Shown: positions 6,734-16,350, numbered from the stretch's first letter. The stretch is DNA of 64,000 nt from MnTg04 sp964568075 (GCA_964568075.1 CAZMOM010000010.1:1-64000), one strand, 5' to 3'. Numbers and translations: made by a program. Notes: generated from the letters alone by a model not told the origin.

Positions 6734-7591
6734 ATGACCGCCAGACTGATCAGTGGAAAACCGCTCGCGGATAAGATCCGGGAAGACGTGCGCCTGGCGG
6801 TGAACGAGCGACTGGAAAAAGGTCTCCGGCGACCCGGACTCGCCGTCGTGCTGGTGGGCGACGACCCGGCATCCACCATTTACGTCAACAATAAACGCAA
6901 GGCGTGCGAAGAAGTCGGATTTGTCTCCCGGGCCCATGACCTGAACGCCGCAACCACACAAACGGAATTGCTGACGCTGATCGAGGAGTTGAATCAGGAC
7001 CCTGAAATCGACGGCATCCTGGTGCAACTTCCGCTCCCGGAGCAGATCGATGAAAACGTGGTCATCGAGGCCATCGACCCAGCCAAGGACGTCGATGGCT
7101 TCCACCCGACCAACGTTGGCCGGCTGGCGCAGCGCGCGCCGCGCTTGCGCCCGTGCACGCCACTGGGTGTGATGCGCCTGCTCGAGGCAAACGGTATCGA
7201 AATCCGCGGCAAGGATGCGGTGGTGGTCGGCGCTTCCAATATCGTCGGCCGCCCCATGGCGCTGGAATTGCTGCTCGCCGGCGCCACGGTAACGATCTGT
7301 CATCGCTTTACCAAAAACCTGGAGCAAAAGGTTCGCCAGGCTGAAATACTGGTCGTTGCCGTTGGTAAAAAGAACCTGATACCCGGCGACTGGATTGCGG
7401 ATGGGGCCGTCGTTATCGACGTCGGTATTAACCGGCGGGAAGATGGCACTCTGGCCGGTGACGTCGAATTCGAAGAGGCCCGCAAAAAAGCCTCGTGGAT
7501 CACGCCGGTACCGGGTGGCGTCGGGCCGATGACGGTCGCTATTTTGCTGGAAAACACGCTGAAATCGGCGCAACTAAGCGACGGCAGGTAG
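6734..7591 (+). CDS. folD: methylenetetrahydrofolate dehydrogenase/cyclohydrolase FolD
   Basis: 285 residues from ATG 6734; the longer frame upstream runs through the tRNA-Pro gene and is not used. FolD interconverts methylene-, methenyl- and formyl-tetrahydrofolate with NADP. YVNNKRKACEEVG holds the catalytic Tyr and Lys, VQLPLP and DGFHPTNVGRL the substrate region, VVGASNIVGRPMA the nucleotide-binding loop and TPVPGGVGPMT the C-terminal signature. Length is typical. It converges with cysS. Confidence 0.97.
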   Translation: MTARLISGKPLADKIREDVRLAVNERLEKGLRRPGLAVVLVGDDPASTIYVNNKRKACEEVGFVSRAHDLNAATTQTELLTLIEELNQDPEIDGILVQLPLPEQIDENVVIEAIDPAKDVDGFHPTNVGRLAQRAPRLRPCTPLGVMRLLEANGIEIRGKDAVVVGASNIVGRPMALELLLAGATVTICHRFTKNLEQKVRQAEILVVAVGKKNLIPGDWIADGAVVIDVGINRREDGTLAGDVEFEEARKKASWITPVPGGVGPMTVAILLENTLKSAQLSDGR

Positions 7592-7635
7592 CTAGCAAGA
7601 GACTGCGAGAGACGCGACGAAAACCGGCGCCGGAT

Positions 7636-9042
7636 TTATCTGCGCCAAGTCGTCCCGTCGGCGCCATCTTCGAGGTGCACTCCGGCAACGGCGAGTAAAT
7701 CGCGTATTCGGTCGGACTCACCCCAGTCTTTTTCAGCTCTCGCCTGCTCGCGCTTTGCAATCAACTCCTCGATCTCGGGGTCGCTCAAAGACTGTGCGGA
7801 TTTTGCGTCCGGCGCCGGCCTTCTCAGCCACTGCTGCGGCTGCTGATCGAGGAGACCCAGAATGCCGGCCAGCCTGACCAGCTCCCGACCCAGGCTATCG
7901 GCACGCGCCTGCTCACCGGATTTCAGGCAACGATTCAGGTCCCGTTTCAGGTCGGCCAGGACCGCCATCGCGCCAGGCGTATTGAAATCGTCATCCATCG
8001 CCTCGGCAAAGCGGCGAGTATAGGAATCCGGCGCCGGTTCGGCCTGTTCGTCCGCCTCGAGGTTCACTTTTGCCAGCGCCGAATAATATCCGGTCAGCGC
8101 CGCCCGCGCGGAATCAAGTTCGGCATCGCTATAATTGATCGGTTGGCGGTAATGCGCGCCGAGCAGGAAATAACGCACCTCATCGGGGTGATAGCGTTCG
8201 AAAATTTCCCGCACGGTAAAGAAATTGCCCAGCGACTTGGACATTTTTTCTTCATCCACGCGGACAAAGCCATTGTGCATCCACAGCCTCGCGAAACGCT
8301 CGCCGGTCGCGGCGCAGGATTGTGCGATTTCGTTTTCATGGTGCGGAAATTTCAGGTCCATGCCGCCGCCATGAATATCGAAGACGTTCCCCAGGACTTC
8401 GGTTGCCATCGCCGAGCACTCGATATGCCAGCCGGGCCGGCCATCGCCCCAGGGTGAGGGCCAGAACGGTTCGTCCGGCTTGGCCGCTTTCCAGAGCACG
8501 AAGTCCAGCGGGTCGCGTTTGTTCTCGTCGGTTTCTACGCGCGCGCCGGCACGCAGATCGGCCGGGTTCTTGCCCGATAGCGCGCCATAGCCGGGGAACC
8601 GGGATACGGAATAGTACACATCGCCATTGTCGCCACGGTAAGCGAAGCCCTTCGCCTCCAGCGCCTCGATCATTTCGATGATGGCAGCCATCGTTTCTGT
8701 CGCACGCGGTTCATGATCCGGCGGCAACACGCCCAGCGCCGCGCAATCTTCATTCATCGCCTCGATGAATCTTGCTGTCAGCTCCGCGACCGCCTCGCCG
8801 TTTTTTCGTGCCCGGGTAATAATCTTGTCGTCGATGTCGGTGATATTGCGGACATAGGTCAGCTGATAACCGCTGGCGCGCAACCAGCGGGTGACCATGT
8901 CGAATACGATCAGCATGCGGGCGTGCCCCAGGTGCAGATAGTCATAGACGGTGATGCCGCACACATACATGCGCACCTTGCCCGCCTCCATCGGTTCGAA
9001 GACTTCTTTCCTGCCACTGAAGCTATCGTGAATTTTCAGCAT
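7636..9042 (-). CDS. cysS: cysteinyl-tRNA synthetase
   Basis: 468 residues, normal length. Class I synthetase charging tRNA-Cys in the cytoplasm. The HIGH signature is HLGH (residues 37-40). Zinc ligands are visible as Cys28 (YVCGIT), the Cys of WHIECSAM and the His of FPHHENE. KMSKS follows in VDEEKMSKSLGN. The start has the canonical MLKIHDSFSG opening. gltX lies 33 bases upstream on the same strand, so the two are probably cotranscribed. Confidence 0.98.
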   Translation of the reverse strand: MLKIHDSFSGRKEVFEPMEAGKVRMYVCGITVYDYLHLGHARMLIVFDMVTRWLRASGYQLTYVRNITDIDDKIITRARKNGEAVAELTARFIEAMNEDCAALGVLPPDHEPRATETMAAIIEMIEALEAKGFAYRGDNGDVYYSVSRFPGYGALSGKNPADLRAGARVETDENKRDPLDFVLWKAAKPDEPFWPSPWGDGRPGWHIECSAMATEVLGNVFDIHGGGMDLKFPHHENEIAQSCAATGERFARLWMHNGFVRVDEEKMSKSLGNFFTVREIFERYHPDEVRYFLLGAHYRQPINYSDAELDSARAALTGYYSALAKVNLEADEQAEPAPDSYTRRFAEAMDDDFNTPGAMAVLADLKRDLNRCLKSGEQARADSLGRELVRLAGILGLLDQQPQQWLRRPAPDAKSAQSLSDPEIEELIAKREQARAEKDWGESDRIRDLLAVAGVHLEDGADGTTWRR

Positions 9043-9075
9043 CTGGTACCTGAGCCTGTGTTACCCGGGACCGGT

Positions 9076-10521
9076 CTATGCCGCGCAATATTGCACCGCC
9101 TGCCGCAATCTGAGTTCAACGCGATCCCCGCCCATCAGGGCAGCGATTTTTTCCAGTTCCGGGCCATGCGTCCGGCCGGTCAGGGCCAGGCGCAATGGCA
9201 TAAATAATTTCCTGCCCTTGCTGCCGGTCTGTGCGCTGAGCTTGCTGGAGAAAACATGAAAACTGGCGTGTTCTTGCTGCCATAATCCGGCCGCGGTTTC
9301 GAAAAATTCGGGATCGGTATTGCTCAGCCCCGCGGTGACTATTTCCCCGGCTATTGCGTCGTCCCGAAACAATATGTTCATCCAGTCCGCACCCTCCGCC
9401 GGCCGCTGCAAGTTTTCCCGGACCAGCTCGATAAAGTCGGTTTCATCGTCTTCCGGTACCAGGCCATCGAGATATATCCCATCGGTATCGGCGCCCAGCC
9501 AGGTTTTGATCTCTGCATCGCCAAGCTGCATAACCGCCAGCTTCTGCCAGTGATCCAGCTGCACCGTGTCGTGACGGGCCGGCGCCCGTCCTAGATTCCG
9601 GCAGTCGAAATGAGCCGCCATCTCATCCAGCGACATCAGCTCGCCGCTGTCGCTGGCGTGCCCGAGCCTGAACAGGTGGTTGTTCAGGGCGGCGGGCAGA
9701 TAGCCGAGCGCCCGGAATTCGCGCAGGCTGCTGGCACCATGGCGTTTCGACAGCGGTTTACCGTCGTCGTCAACGATCAGCGAGAGGTGACCGTACTCGG
9801 GTACCTGCAGATCAAGTGACCGGAGCAGGGCAATCTGGCGTGGCGTATTGGCCAGGTGGTCCTCGCCGCGCAGGACATGGGTAACGCCCATCAGGGAATC
9901 GTCCAGCGCGTTGCTGTAGAAAAACGCCGGCGTACCGTCCGAACGGCGCACGATAAAATCGCCGATATCGGCCAGATCGAATCGCTGCGCGCCCTTGGCC
10001 AGGTCAGTGAATTCGATGCAGCCTTCATCCGCTACCCGGAATCTCAGCGTCGGTCGCTGCCCTTCGGCCAGCCTTTTTTGAATATCCTTTGGATCGAGTT
10101 CGCGACAGGTCCCTTGATAGCGTGGCGCCTTGCCCGCGCGCTGCTGGGCCCTGCGAGAATGTTCAAGCTGTTCGCGGCTGCAAAAACAAGAATAGGCCAG
10201 ACCTTTTTCGGTCAGCCGATCGAAATACCGTCGATAGATAGCGCCACGTTCTGACTGACGAAACGGTCCGCCATTATTCGCCTCCTCTGGACTGTCGGGA
10301 CCCAGGTCCCAGTCCAGCCCCAGCCAGCGCAAATCCTCACACAGCGCGTCGAGAAATTCCTCGGCGCTGCGGTCGCGATCCGTATCCTCCGAACGCAACA
10401 GGAACCGGCCACCCCCGGCCCGGGCGAGCAAGGCATTAAACAAGGCCGTGCGCAGGTTGCCCAGGTGTGTGTATCCGGTCGGACTCGGCGCGAAACGGGT
10501 GGTAATGGCGGCGTTTGTCAT
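9076..10521 (-). CDS. gltX: glutamyl-tRNA synthetase
   Basis: 481 residues. Class I enzyme charging tRNA-Glu. The HIGH variant HLGN follows APSPTGY (His19), and the KMSKS variant LSKRHGA is in the middle. A zinc-type cysteine cluster (CFCSREQ ... GTCREL) sits about residues 110-140. Length and domain order are normal for proteobacterial GltX. Divergent from the cyclophilin gene with about 130 bases between the starts, which must hold both promoters. Confidence 0.96.
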   Translation of the reverse strand: MTNAAITTRFAPSPTGYTHLGNLRTALFNALLARAGGGRFLLRSEDTDRDRSAEEFLDALCEDLRWLGLDWDLGPDSPEEANNGGPFRQSERGAIYRRYFDRLTEKGLAYSCFCSREQLEHSRRAQQRAGKAPRYQGTCRELDPKDIQKRLAEGQRPTLRFRVADEGCIEFTDLAKGAQRFDLADIGDFIVRRSDGTPAFFYSNALDDSLMGVTHVLRGEDHLANTPRQIALLRSLDLQVPEYGHLSLIVDDDGKPLSKRHGASSLREFRALGYLPAALNNHLFRLGHASDSGELMSLDEMAAHFDCRNLGRAPARHDTVQLDHWQKLAVMQLGDAEIKTWLGADTDGIYLDGLVPEDDETDFIELVRENLQRPAEGADWMNILFRDDAIAGEIVTAGLSNTDPEFFETAAGLWQQEHASFHVFSSKLSAQTGSKGRKLFMPLRLALTGRTHGPELEKIAALMGGDRVELRLRQAVQYCAA

Positions 10522-10651
10522 GGCGCGTCATGGTAGCTAAAACACCAGTCGGCGACAAAAGCCGTCCGCTCCGGGCAGACCCGGGCGGCGACTATCATCT
10601 CCAGTCCGAACCGGCCTATCATTGGCAGCATTGGCATGACGGAGAACAAGA

Positions 10652-11221
10652 ATGAGAAGACTGATCGCTTTACTGGCCCTGGGTCTTTTTGTGTCGCAAC
10701 TGCAGGCGCAGGAAATCCCGCTGTCCCCCAAGGTGTTGATGAAAACGAACCGCGGGAACATCGTGCTCGAGCTCGATCGCGCGCGAGCCCCGGTAACGGT
10801 CGATAACTTTTTGGCGTACGTCGAGAGTGGTTATTATGACGGTACGATTTTTCACCGGGTCATTCCGGGATTTATGGTGCAGGGTGGCGGCTTCACCGCC
10901 GGCTACGAGGAAAAATCGACCGGTGACCCGATTGCCAACGAGTCCGGCAACGGCCTGAGCAATCGGACCGGCACGATCGCCATGGCGCGCATTAACAAGC
11001 CCCATTCGGCCACGGCGCAATTTTTTATTAATGTCGCGGACAACGACAACCTCGACCCCAGCCTCAGCCGGTGGGGCTACGCGGTATTTGGCACCGTGAT
11101 CGAGGGCATGAACGTGGTCGGCGAAATCGAAGCCGTGCCCACCGGCCCTGGCGGTCCGTTTCCAACCGATGCCCCGCGAAGCCTGGTGCTGATCGAAAAA
11201 GTATCGCTGATCGAAGAATAA
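10652..11221 (+). CDS. ppiA: periplasmic cyclophilin-type peptidyl-prolyl isomerase
   Basis: 189 residues. A signal peptide (MRRLIALLALGLFVSQLQA) is followed by a single cyclophilin domain with FHRVIPGFMVQGGG, the QFFINVADN motif and GYAVFG. It catalyses cis/trans isomerisation of prolyl bonds in exported proteins. The catalytic Arg of FHRV and the Phe and Gln of FMVQGG are present. A remnant of lpxH begins ten bases after the stop, keeping the cyclophilin-lpxH order common in Gammaproteobacteria. Confidence 0.93.
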   Translation: MRRLIALLALGLFVSQLQAQEIPLSPKVLMKTNRGNIVLELDRARAPVTVDNFLAYVESGYYDGTIFHRVIPGFMVQGGGFTAGYEEKSTGDPIANESGNGLSNRTGTIAMARINKPHSATAQFFINVADNDNLDPSLSRWGYAVFGTVIEGMNVVGEIEAVPTGPGGPFPTDAPRSLVLIEKVSLIEE

Positions 11222-11230
11222 TTCCCGTCA

Positions 11231-11541
11231 GTGTCTGTTGTCTTCGCATCCGATATCCATCTCGAGTCCGGCCGGCCGGATATCAACGAACGTTTTTTCG
11301 GTTTCTGGAACAACAGGCCCTCGATGCGGATGAACCGTACCTGTTGGGCGATGTGTTCGCGGCATGGGTCGGCGACGACGATGACGACCCCTTCGCCGAC
11401 GAGGTAAAAAACAGGCTGCGATTGCTCGGCGAAACCGGCGGCGCCGTCTATTTCATGCATGGCAATCGTGATTTTCTGATCGGCGACCGGTTCGCCAGCG
11501 AAAGCGGTTGCCGGCTTCTCGATGGCCCGGCGCCGGGATGA
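11231..11541 (+). pseudogene. lpxH: lpxH remnant (UDP-2,3-diacylglucosamine hydrolase): frameshifted and truncated
   Basis: From GTG 11231 the frame reads SVVFASDIHLESGRPDINERFF, the normal LpxH start with the DxH metal motif. It then loses frame in the T6 run at about 11290-11300, and the rest continues in another frame as RFLEQQALDADEPYLLGDVF, AWVGDD and MHGNRDFLIGDRF. One more T would restore the frame. After GCRLLDG the frame ends at 11541, so everything after about residue 103 of about 240 is missing, including the second metal-binding motifs (HGDxLCTDD and HGHTH). The truncated end lies three bases from the 3' end of miaE. LpxH cleaves the pyrophosphate of UDP-diacylglucosamine in lipid A synthesis; this copy cannot be functional. 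Confidence 0.85.
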
Positions 11542-11544
11542 TAT

Positions 11545-12165
11545 TCAGCCCGGCGGACCGCTGTGAAAGCGGAACTCGCGATCCGGCTTGCTGCACAGAT
11601 CCGCTTCACAGACCCGAAACGCCTCGATTCGAGCTTGCAGTTGCGCTTCGCCGTCTTCGTGGCATTCGCCGGCCAGAGCCAGGTATTGCTGAAAGTGCCT
11701 CGCCTCGGCAGCCAGCAGGCCTGTATAAAATCGTCCGAGTTCTTCATCCAGCCGCGGCACCAGTACGGCGAATCGCTCGCAGGAACGCGCCTCGATAAAC
11801 GCTCCGGTGAGCAGCGTGTCGACCAACGCGCCCGGCTCATCCGGGCGGACCAGTTTTCTCAGCCCCGCGGCATAACGGGATGCGGTCAATGGCCGATCCG
11901 CGACCGATCGTTTTTCCATCAAGGTGCGGACCTGCTCGAAATGTCTGAGTTCCTCCCTCGCCAGCCGCGACATCCGGTAGACCAGTTTCTGGCGCCGCGG
12001 ATAACGAAACATCAGGCTCACCGCCGTGGACGCCGCCTTCAGTTCGCAATTGGCATGGTCCTGCAACAAAATTTCCGGTTGTCTCAGGGCCTCGTCGGCC
12101 CAGGCTCGTGGCGTTTCGCAAGCCAAAAACGCAGTCAGTTCGGCGGGCAGGCCGGTTCCGGTCAT
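11545..12165 (-). CDS. miaE: tRNA-(ms2io6A37) hydroxylase MiaE
   Basis: 206 residues. A diiron monooxygenase that hydroxylates ms2i6A37 in tRNA. Ferritin-like iron ligands can be seen as the Glu of CELKAAS, EELRHFEQ, the Glu of FIEARSCE and the EARHFQQ pair. Overlaps the upstream kinase gene by four bases (ATGA), so the two are translationally coupled. The 3' end faces the lpxH remnant. The C-terminal tail FRFHSGPPG may have been altered by the event that truncated lpxH. Confidence 0.9.
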   Translation of the reverse strand: MTGTGLPAELTAFLACETPRAWADEALRQPEILLQDHANCELKAASTAVSLMFRYPRRQKLVYRMSRLAREELRHFEQVRTLMEKRSVADRPLTASRYAAGLRKLVRPDEPGALVDTLLTGAFIEARSCERFAVLVPRLDEELGRFYTGLLAAEARHFQQYLALAGECHEDGEAQLQARIEAFRVCEADLCSKPDREFRFHSGPPG

Positions 12166-13409
12166 CGGGCCGGCCAGTGCTGGTCCAGACAGGCCAGCAG
12201 TTCATCCATGGATTGAAACCGGTCGCGGGGCTTTTTCGCGAGCATCTTGTCCACCATTTCCTGATATTCCACCAGCTCGCTGCGCAATTTCGGAATCGGC
12301 GCTTTGTTGTGTTTATAGATCACCGCCATCGGCGAGTCGCCGAAAAACGGTTTCTCCCCCGTCAGCATTTCGAAAAACACGACGCCGAGGCTGTAGAGGT
12401 CACTGCGTTCATCGACCTGGCCGGCGTGGCCCTGTTCGGGACTCATGTAATAGGGCGTACCAAAAATTTCCCCGGACCCGGTAATTTCCTGCTCCAGCGT
12501 CAATTGTTTGGCGAGCCCGAAATCGATCAATGCGATGGACTGGTCCTCCCGCAACATGATATTGGCCGGTTTCAGGTCGCGATGCAAAACCCCGACTTCG
12601 TGTATTTTTTGCAGCGCTTGCGCGATCTGGCGTAGATAATCCACTGCCGTCTCGACGGACAAGCCCTCGTCCATTTTCGCCCGCAGGGTGCCGTCCTTGA
12701 AATATTCCATCGCGATGTAGGCATGATCATCGGCGATACCCAGATCGAAAATTCGCACGATGCTTGGATGCTTGATCCGGGAAATGACTTCATACTCCTG
12801 GATAAAGCGATCGAACGATCTTTGGCCGTCGGCGATATCGGGGACCTGCTGGAATACCTTGAGAACCACCAGGTCTCGTTCTTTTTCACTTTTCGCCAGG
12901 TAAACGGACGCCAGTCCCCCGCTGCCCAGCTCGCGAATATAACGCTGGCCGCGAATTTTGACGGAGCCAAACCGGTACGCCTCGTCAATCGCTTCGCGCC
13001 GGCTGATCAGAGCCGATTTTCTTTTGCGCTTGCGGATCACCGCACGCAGACTGGCTACAAAGCGGTCGTGGTTCATTTCCTGTTTTAACAGGTAGTCCTC
13101 GGCGCCGGCCTTGATCGCTTCGACCGCCAGTAATTCGTGGCCACGGTCGGTGATAAAAATAACCGGCGGAAACCCGGGGCGCCGTTTGAAGTCTCTGAGC
13201 CAGGCTAGCCCATCTTGTCCGGATGGCGCACGATCCAGCAGAACGACGTCATAATCGCCCGGATTGATACGATCAGGAATATGCGAACTGTTACCGGACA
13301 TGACCGATGGCTTGAAGGTCCGCACATCGGCGTCGTGCCATTCGCTGACAATATGATGAGCCAGTAATTTTTGGTATTCCTGGTCGTCCTCGATGATCAG
13401 TACGCGCAC
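12162..13409 (-). CDS. receiver domain-Ser/Thr protein kinase fusion
   Basis: 415 residues. Residues 1-125 are a response-regulator receiver domain with acidic pocket E7-D8-D9, phospho-acceptor Asp59 (VVLLDRAP), a Thr at ITD and Lys109 (YLLKQ). A short basic linker (RKRKRK, about 127-131) leads to a Hanks-type kinase: glycine loop GSGGLASVY (162-170), Lys184, HRDLKPAN (276-283), DFG (296-298), then GTPYYMSPEQ. No transmembrane segment, so it is cytoplasmic. The arrangement suggests that a histidine kinase controls a Ser/Thr kinase by phosphorylating Asp59. Neither partner nor substrate can be seen. Cotranscribed with miaE. Confidence 0.9.
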   Translation of the reverse strand: MRVLIIEDDQEYQKLLAHHIVSEWHDADVRTFKPSVMSGNSSHIPDRINPGDYDVVLLDRAPSGQDGLAWLRDFKRRPGFPPVIFITDRGHELLAVEAIKAGAEDYLLKQEMNHDRFVASLRAVIRKRKRKSALISRREAIDEAYRFGSVKIRGQRYIRELGSGGLASVYLAKSEKERDLVVLKVFQQVPDIADGQRSFDRFIQEYEVISRIKHPSIVRIFDLGIADDHAYIAMEYFKDGTLRAKMDEGLSVETAVDYLRQIAQALQKIHEVGVLHRDLKPANIMLREDQSIALIDFGLAKQLTLEQEITGSGEIFGTPYYMSPEQGHAGQVDERSDLYSLGVVFFEMLTGEKPFFGDSPMAVIYKHNKAPIPKLRSELVEYQEMVDKMLAKKPRDRFQSMDELLACLDQHWPAR

Positions 13410-13477
13410 TGTTATTCCTGTCAGCCTGTTTGTGGTTTTGCCGTTGCCGGCTCATTATGAAGCCCGGCCAGCTGTCT

Positions 13478-14779
13478 TCAAATGTTTTGTGTCAGTAAAC
13501 CGGTCAGCGCAATAGCAATGTCTGCGACATTGGTCCCGGTCGGGCCCGTGCGCAGCAATGCGCCGGTTTTTTCTAATACTGGATAGCTGTCAGCGTCGGT
13601 CAGCGCTTTATCCAGATCCAGGCCTTCGCTGCCGGCCTGACGACACAATCCACCATCGACGATGGCGCCGGCTGCGTCGGTCAGCCCATCTTCCCCGTCC
13701 GTTCCGGCCAGCAGCATCGACCATCCGCCAACGGATTCGAGGCCTCGGGCAACCAGCAATGCCAGATGCAGATTTCGTCCGCCCTGCCCGGCATCCGGCG
13801 GCAGGTGAACCGTCGATTCGCCGGAAAATACATGGACGACAACGTCATCTTCGAGACAATACGGCTGCAAGGTCTCGGTCAGACGCAGCGCAACCGCCTC
13901 ACTGTCGCCATACAACGCGCGGCCGTGGTCCTGCACATCGAACCCCGCCGCCGCCGCCGCGGCAACGACACCCGCCCTGGCCTGATCCTGCCCGGCCAGG
14001 ACACGGTGGGCAATACGTACGGGATCTGCAGGCAAGGCCATCGGCTCGCAGCGGTTGATCATCTCGCTTACCCAGTCCGGCAACCCCGTGGGCAGTTCGT
14101 CGAGCGCCTCGTGCAGCGGCCCGGAGCCGATGACCTGCGGCCGGTCACCCGGCACATCGGACAGCAACAGAACCGTGCATGGCTGTCCCCGCAACCAGCG
14201 CCGCAGGCCGCCGCCTTTAATCTGCGAAACCGCGGCTCTGACGGCGTTGATCTTTTCGATGGGCAGACCGGAAGACAAAAAATACCGGTTGAGCCGCTGC
14301 ATATCGTCGAGCGAGATATTCTCCGCCGGCATCTCGATCAGGCTCGACGTTCCACCCGAGATCAGAAAGAGTACGCACCGGTCGCGCGGCTGTTTTTGCA
14401 GCAGATCCCGAATCGCCATCGCCGCCTCTATGCTGCCCCGGTCGGGTAGCGGGTGGCCACCGATGAGATATGCAAAACCCGGAATTGCCACTGTCGCCAG
14501 CGCCGCGTCATCCCGTTTACCAACGGCCAGACCCGCCCTGATTCGATCGCCCAGCGCATCCACCGCGCCAAGCATCATCGAGGCAGAGGCCTTGCCGGTA
14601 GCGATGACGCAATAGTCTTCCTCTTCGGGTACTTCGTTCAGCGCCGCGCACACCAACGGTCGCGGGTCCACCGCAGCGAGCGCCGCAGCAAAAAAATCTT
14701 CCAGTAAACGGCGGTGATGTCCGCCTGCGGGATGTTGCGTGTGAACTGGCGTCACCGGAGTCGACCCATACCCCACCAA
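13478..14779 (-). CDS. glycerate 2-kinase (GckA/TtuD family, MOFRL domain)
   Basis: 433 residues. The family phosphorylates D-glycerate to 2-phosphoglycerate. Diagnostic segments are ATGKASASMM near the N terminus, GGHPLPD, LISGGTSSL, LLSDVPGD, VIGSGP, and the C-terminal MOFRL block with FSGEST, GGRNLHLAL, AGTDGEDGLTDAAGA and RTGPTGTNVAD. It follows purF after 12 bases and ends the fimV-to-purF string. In pseudomonads that position often holds metZ, so this is a local replacement. It links serine/glyoxylate metabolism to glycolysis. Confidence 0.9.
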   Translation of the reverse strand: MVGYGSTPVTPVHTQHPAGGHHRRLLEDFFAAALAAVDPRPLVCAALNEVPEEEDYCVIATGKASASMMLGAVDALGDRIRAGLAVGKRDDAALATVAIPGFAYLIGGHPLPDRGSIEAAMAIRDLLQKQPRDRCVLFLISGGTSSLIEMPAENISLDDMQRLNRYFLSSGLPIEKINAVRAAVSQIKGGGLRRWLRGQPCTVLLLSDVPGDRPQVIGSGPLHEALDELPTGLPDWVSEMINRCEPMALPADPVRIAHRVLAGQDQARAGVVAAAAAAGFDVQDHGRALYGDSEAVALRLTETLQPYCLEDDVVVHVFSGESTVHLPPDAGQGGRNLHLALLVARGLESVGGWSMLLAGTDGEDGLTDAAGAIVDGGLCRQAGSEGLDLDKALTDADSYPVLEKTGALLRTGPTGTNVADIAIALTGLLTQNI

Positions 14780-14791
14780 GGCAGATACCGG

Positions 14792-16291
14792 TCAGACAGC
14801 CTGTTGTAAATCCTGGTCGTCCGCGTTACGCGCGGCCTTGGCAACATCGCAACGTTCCTGTTCGAGCCTGTGCAGGTACTCCTCGCTGACGTCTCCGGCA
14901 ACGTACTCGCCGGAAAAACAGGACGTATCAAAATGTTCAATGTCTGCATTGTCGTAACGCACCGCGGCTTCGAGATCGGCCAGTTCCTGATAGATGAGCC
15001 AGTCTGCACCTATGTAATCCGCGATCTCGCGCTCGCTTCTTCCATTCGCGATCAGTTCTTCCGCCGCCGGCATATCGATGCCGTAAACATTGGGGAACCT
15101 TACCGGTGGCGCGGCCGATGCAAAATAGACTTTGCTGGCGCCCGCCTCCCGGGCCATTTCGATGATCTGCTGAGACGTCGTGCCCCGAACGATGGAGTCG
15201 TCAACCAGCAGTACATTTTTGCCACGAAACTCGAGATCGATCGCATTGAGTTTTCTGCGTACGGATCGTTTGCGCATTTCCTGTCCGGGCATGATAAACG
15301 TCCGTCCGATGTAGCGGTTCTTAATAAACCCTTCGCGGTATTTAACGTCGAGCGCGTGGGCAACCTGGACCGCGCTGGTACGACTCGTATCGGGTATGGG
15401 GATAACGACATCAATATCGTTATCCGGATACTTGTTGAGAATACGCGCAGCGAGCCGGTCCCCCATTCTCAGGCGTGCCTTATACACAGAAATATTGTCG
15501 ATGATCGAGTCGGGCCGGGCAAAGTAAACATATTCGAAAATACACGGAGCGTGGGGGGCATGACCGGCGCACTGTTTCGCATGCAAATTGCCCTGCACAT
15601 CTATCCAGACTGCCTCGCCGGGTCTTACATCGCGCAGCAATTCGAAACCGATCACATCAAGGGCCACGCTTTCCGACGCCAGCATGTGCTCCTGGCCGTT
15701 TTCCGTTTGCCGGGCGCCAATCACCAGCGGGCGGATGCCGTTGGGGTCACGAATCCCCAGAATACCGTGACCGATAATCATCGCGACCAGCGCATAGCCG
15801 CCCGCGCATCGCAAATGCAGTGCGCTGACGGCACGATATATTTTTTCCGGCGTGAGCTCACATTCCTGACGTTGCAGTTCATGGGCCAGCACGTTCAGCA
15901 ACAACTCTGAATCGGATTTCGTATTGAGGTGTCTGCGGTCTTCTTTGATCAGCAACCGGGTCAGTTGCTTCGCATTGGTCAGATTTCCATTATGCGCCAG
16001 GCAGATACCGTGCGGACTGTTGACATAGAAAGGCTGCGCTTCCATCGCACTCGCACCGCCAGCCGTCGGATAACGAACATGACCCAGACCCATATTGCCG
16101 CGCAGATCGAGCATGTGGCGCGTACGAAACACATCGCGCACAAGGCCATTGTCCTTGCGCATGTGCAACTGAAATCCGTCACAGGTCATAATGCCGGCAG
16201 CATCCTGGCCACGGTGTTGCAATACAGTCAGGGCATCATAAATGGCCTGATTGACGGCGTTTTGACCAACAATTCCTATGACACCACACAT
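14792..16291 (-). CDS. purF: amidophosphoribosyltransferase
   Basis: 499 residues. First step of purine synthesis: PRPP plus glutamine gives phosphoribosylamine. The sequence begins MCGVIGIVGQ, so Cys2 becomes the N-terminal nucleophile of the glutaminase domain without a propeptide. The PRPP loop is LLVDDSIVRGTTS in the C-terminal phosphoribosyltransferase half. Length is normal for Gammaproteobacteria. Lies 59 bases downstream of cvpA, the usual partner. Confidence 0.98.
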   Translation of the reverse strand: MCGVIGIVGQNAVNQAIYDALTVLQHRGQDAAGIMTCDGFQLHMRKDNGLVRDVFRTRHMLDLRGNMGLGHVRYPTAGGASAMEAQPFYVNSPHGICLAHNGNLTNAKQLTRLLIKEDRRHLNTKSDSELLLNVLAHELQRQECELTPEKIYRAVSALHLRCAGGYALVAMIIGHGILGIRDPNGIRPLVIGARQTENGQEHMLASESVALDVIGFELLRDVRPGEAVWIDVQGNLHAKQCAGHAPHAPCIFEYVYFARPDSIIDNISVYKARLRMGDRLAARILNKYPDNDIDVVIPIPDTSRTSAVQVAHALDVKYREGFIKNRYIGRTFIMPGQEMRKRSVRRKLNAIDLEFRGKNVLLVDDSIVRGTTSQQIIEMAREAGASKVYFASAAPPVRFPNVYGIDMPAAEELIANGRSEREIADYIGADWLIYQELADLEAAVRYDNADIEHFDTSCFSGEYVAGDVSEEYLHRLEQERCDVAKAARNADDQDLQQAV

Positions 16292-16350
16292 TTCAGTTTG
16301 TCACCGTATCTCAATGGCAAAGAGCCAATGGCAATGGGTAAGACCGCGGA

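Noticed and set aside
14870..15910. 346-codon plus-strand frame
   Set aside because: Antisense to purF, whose catalytic motifs are intact.
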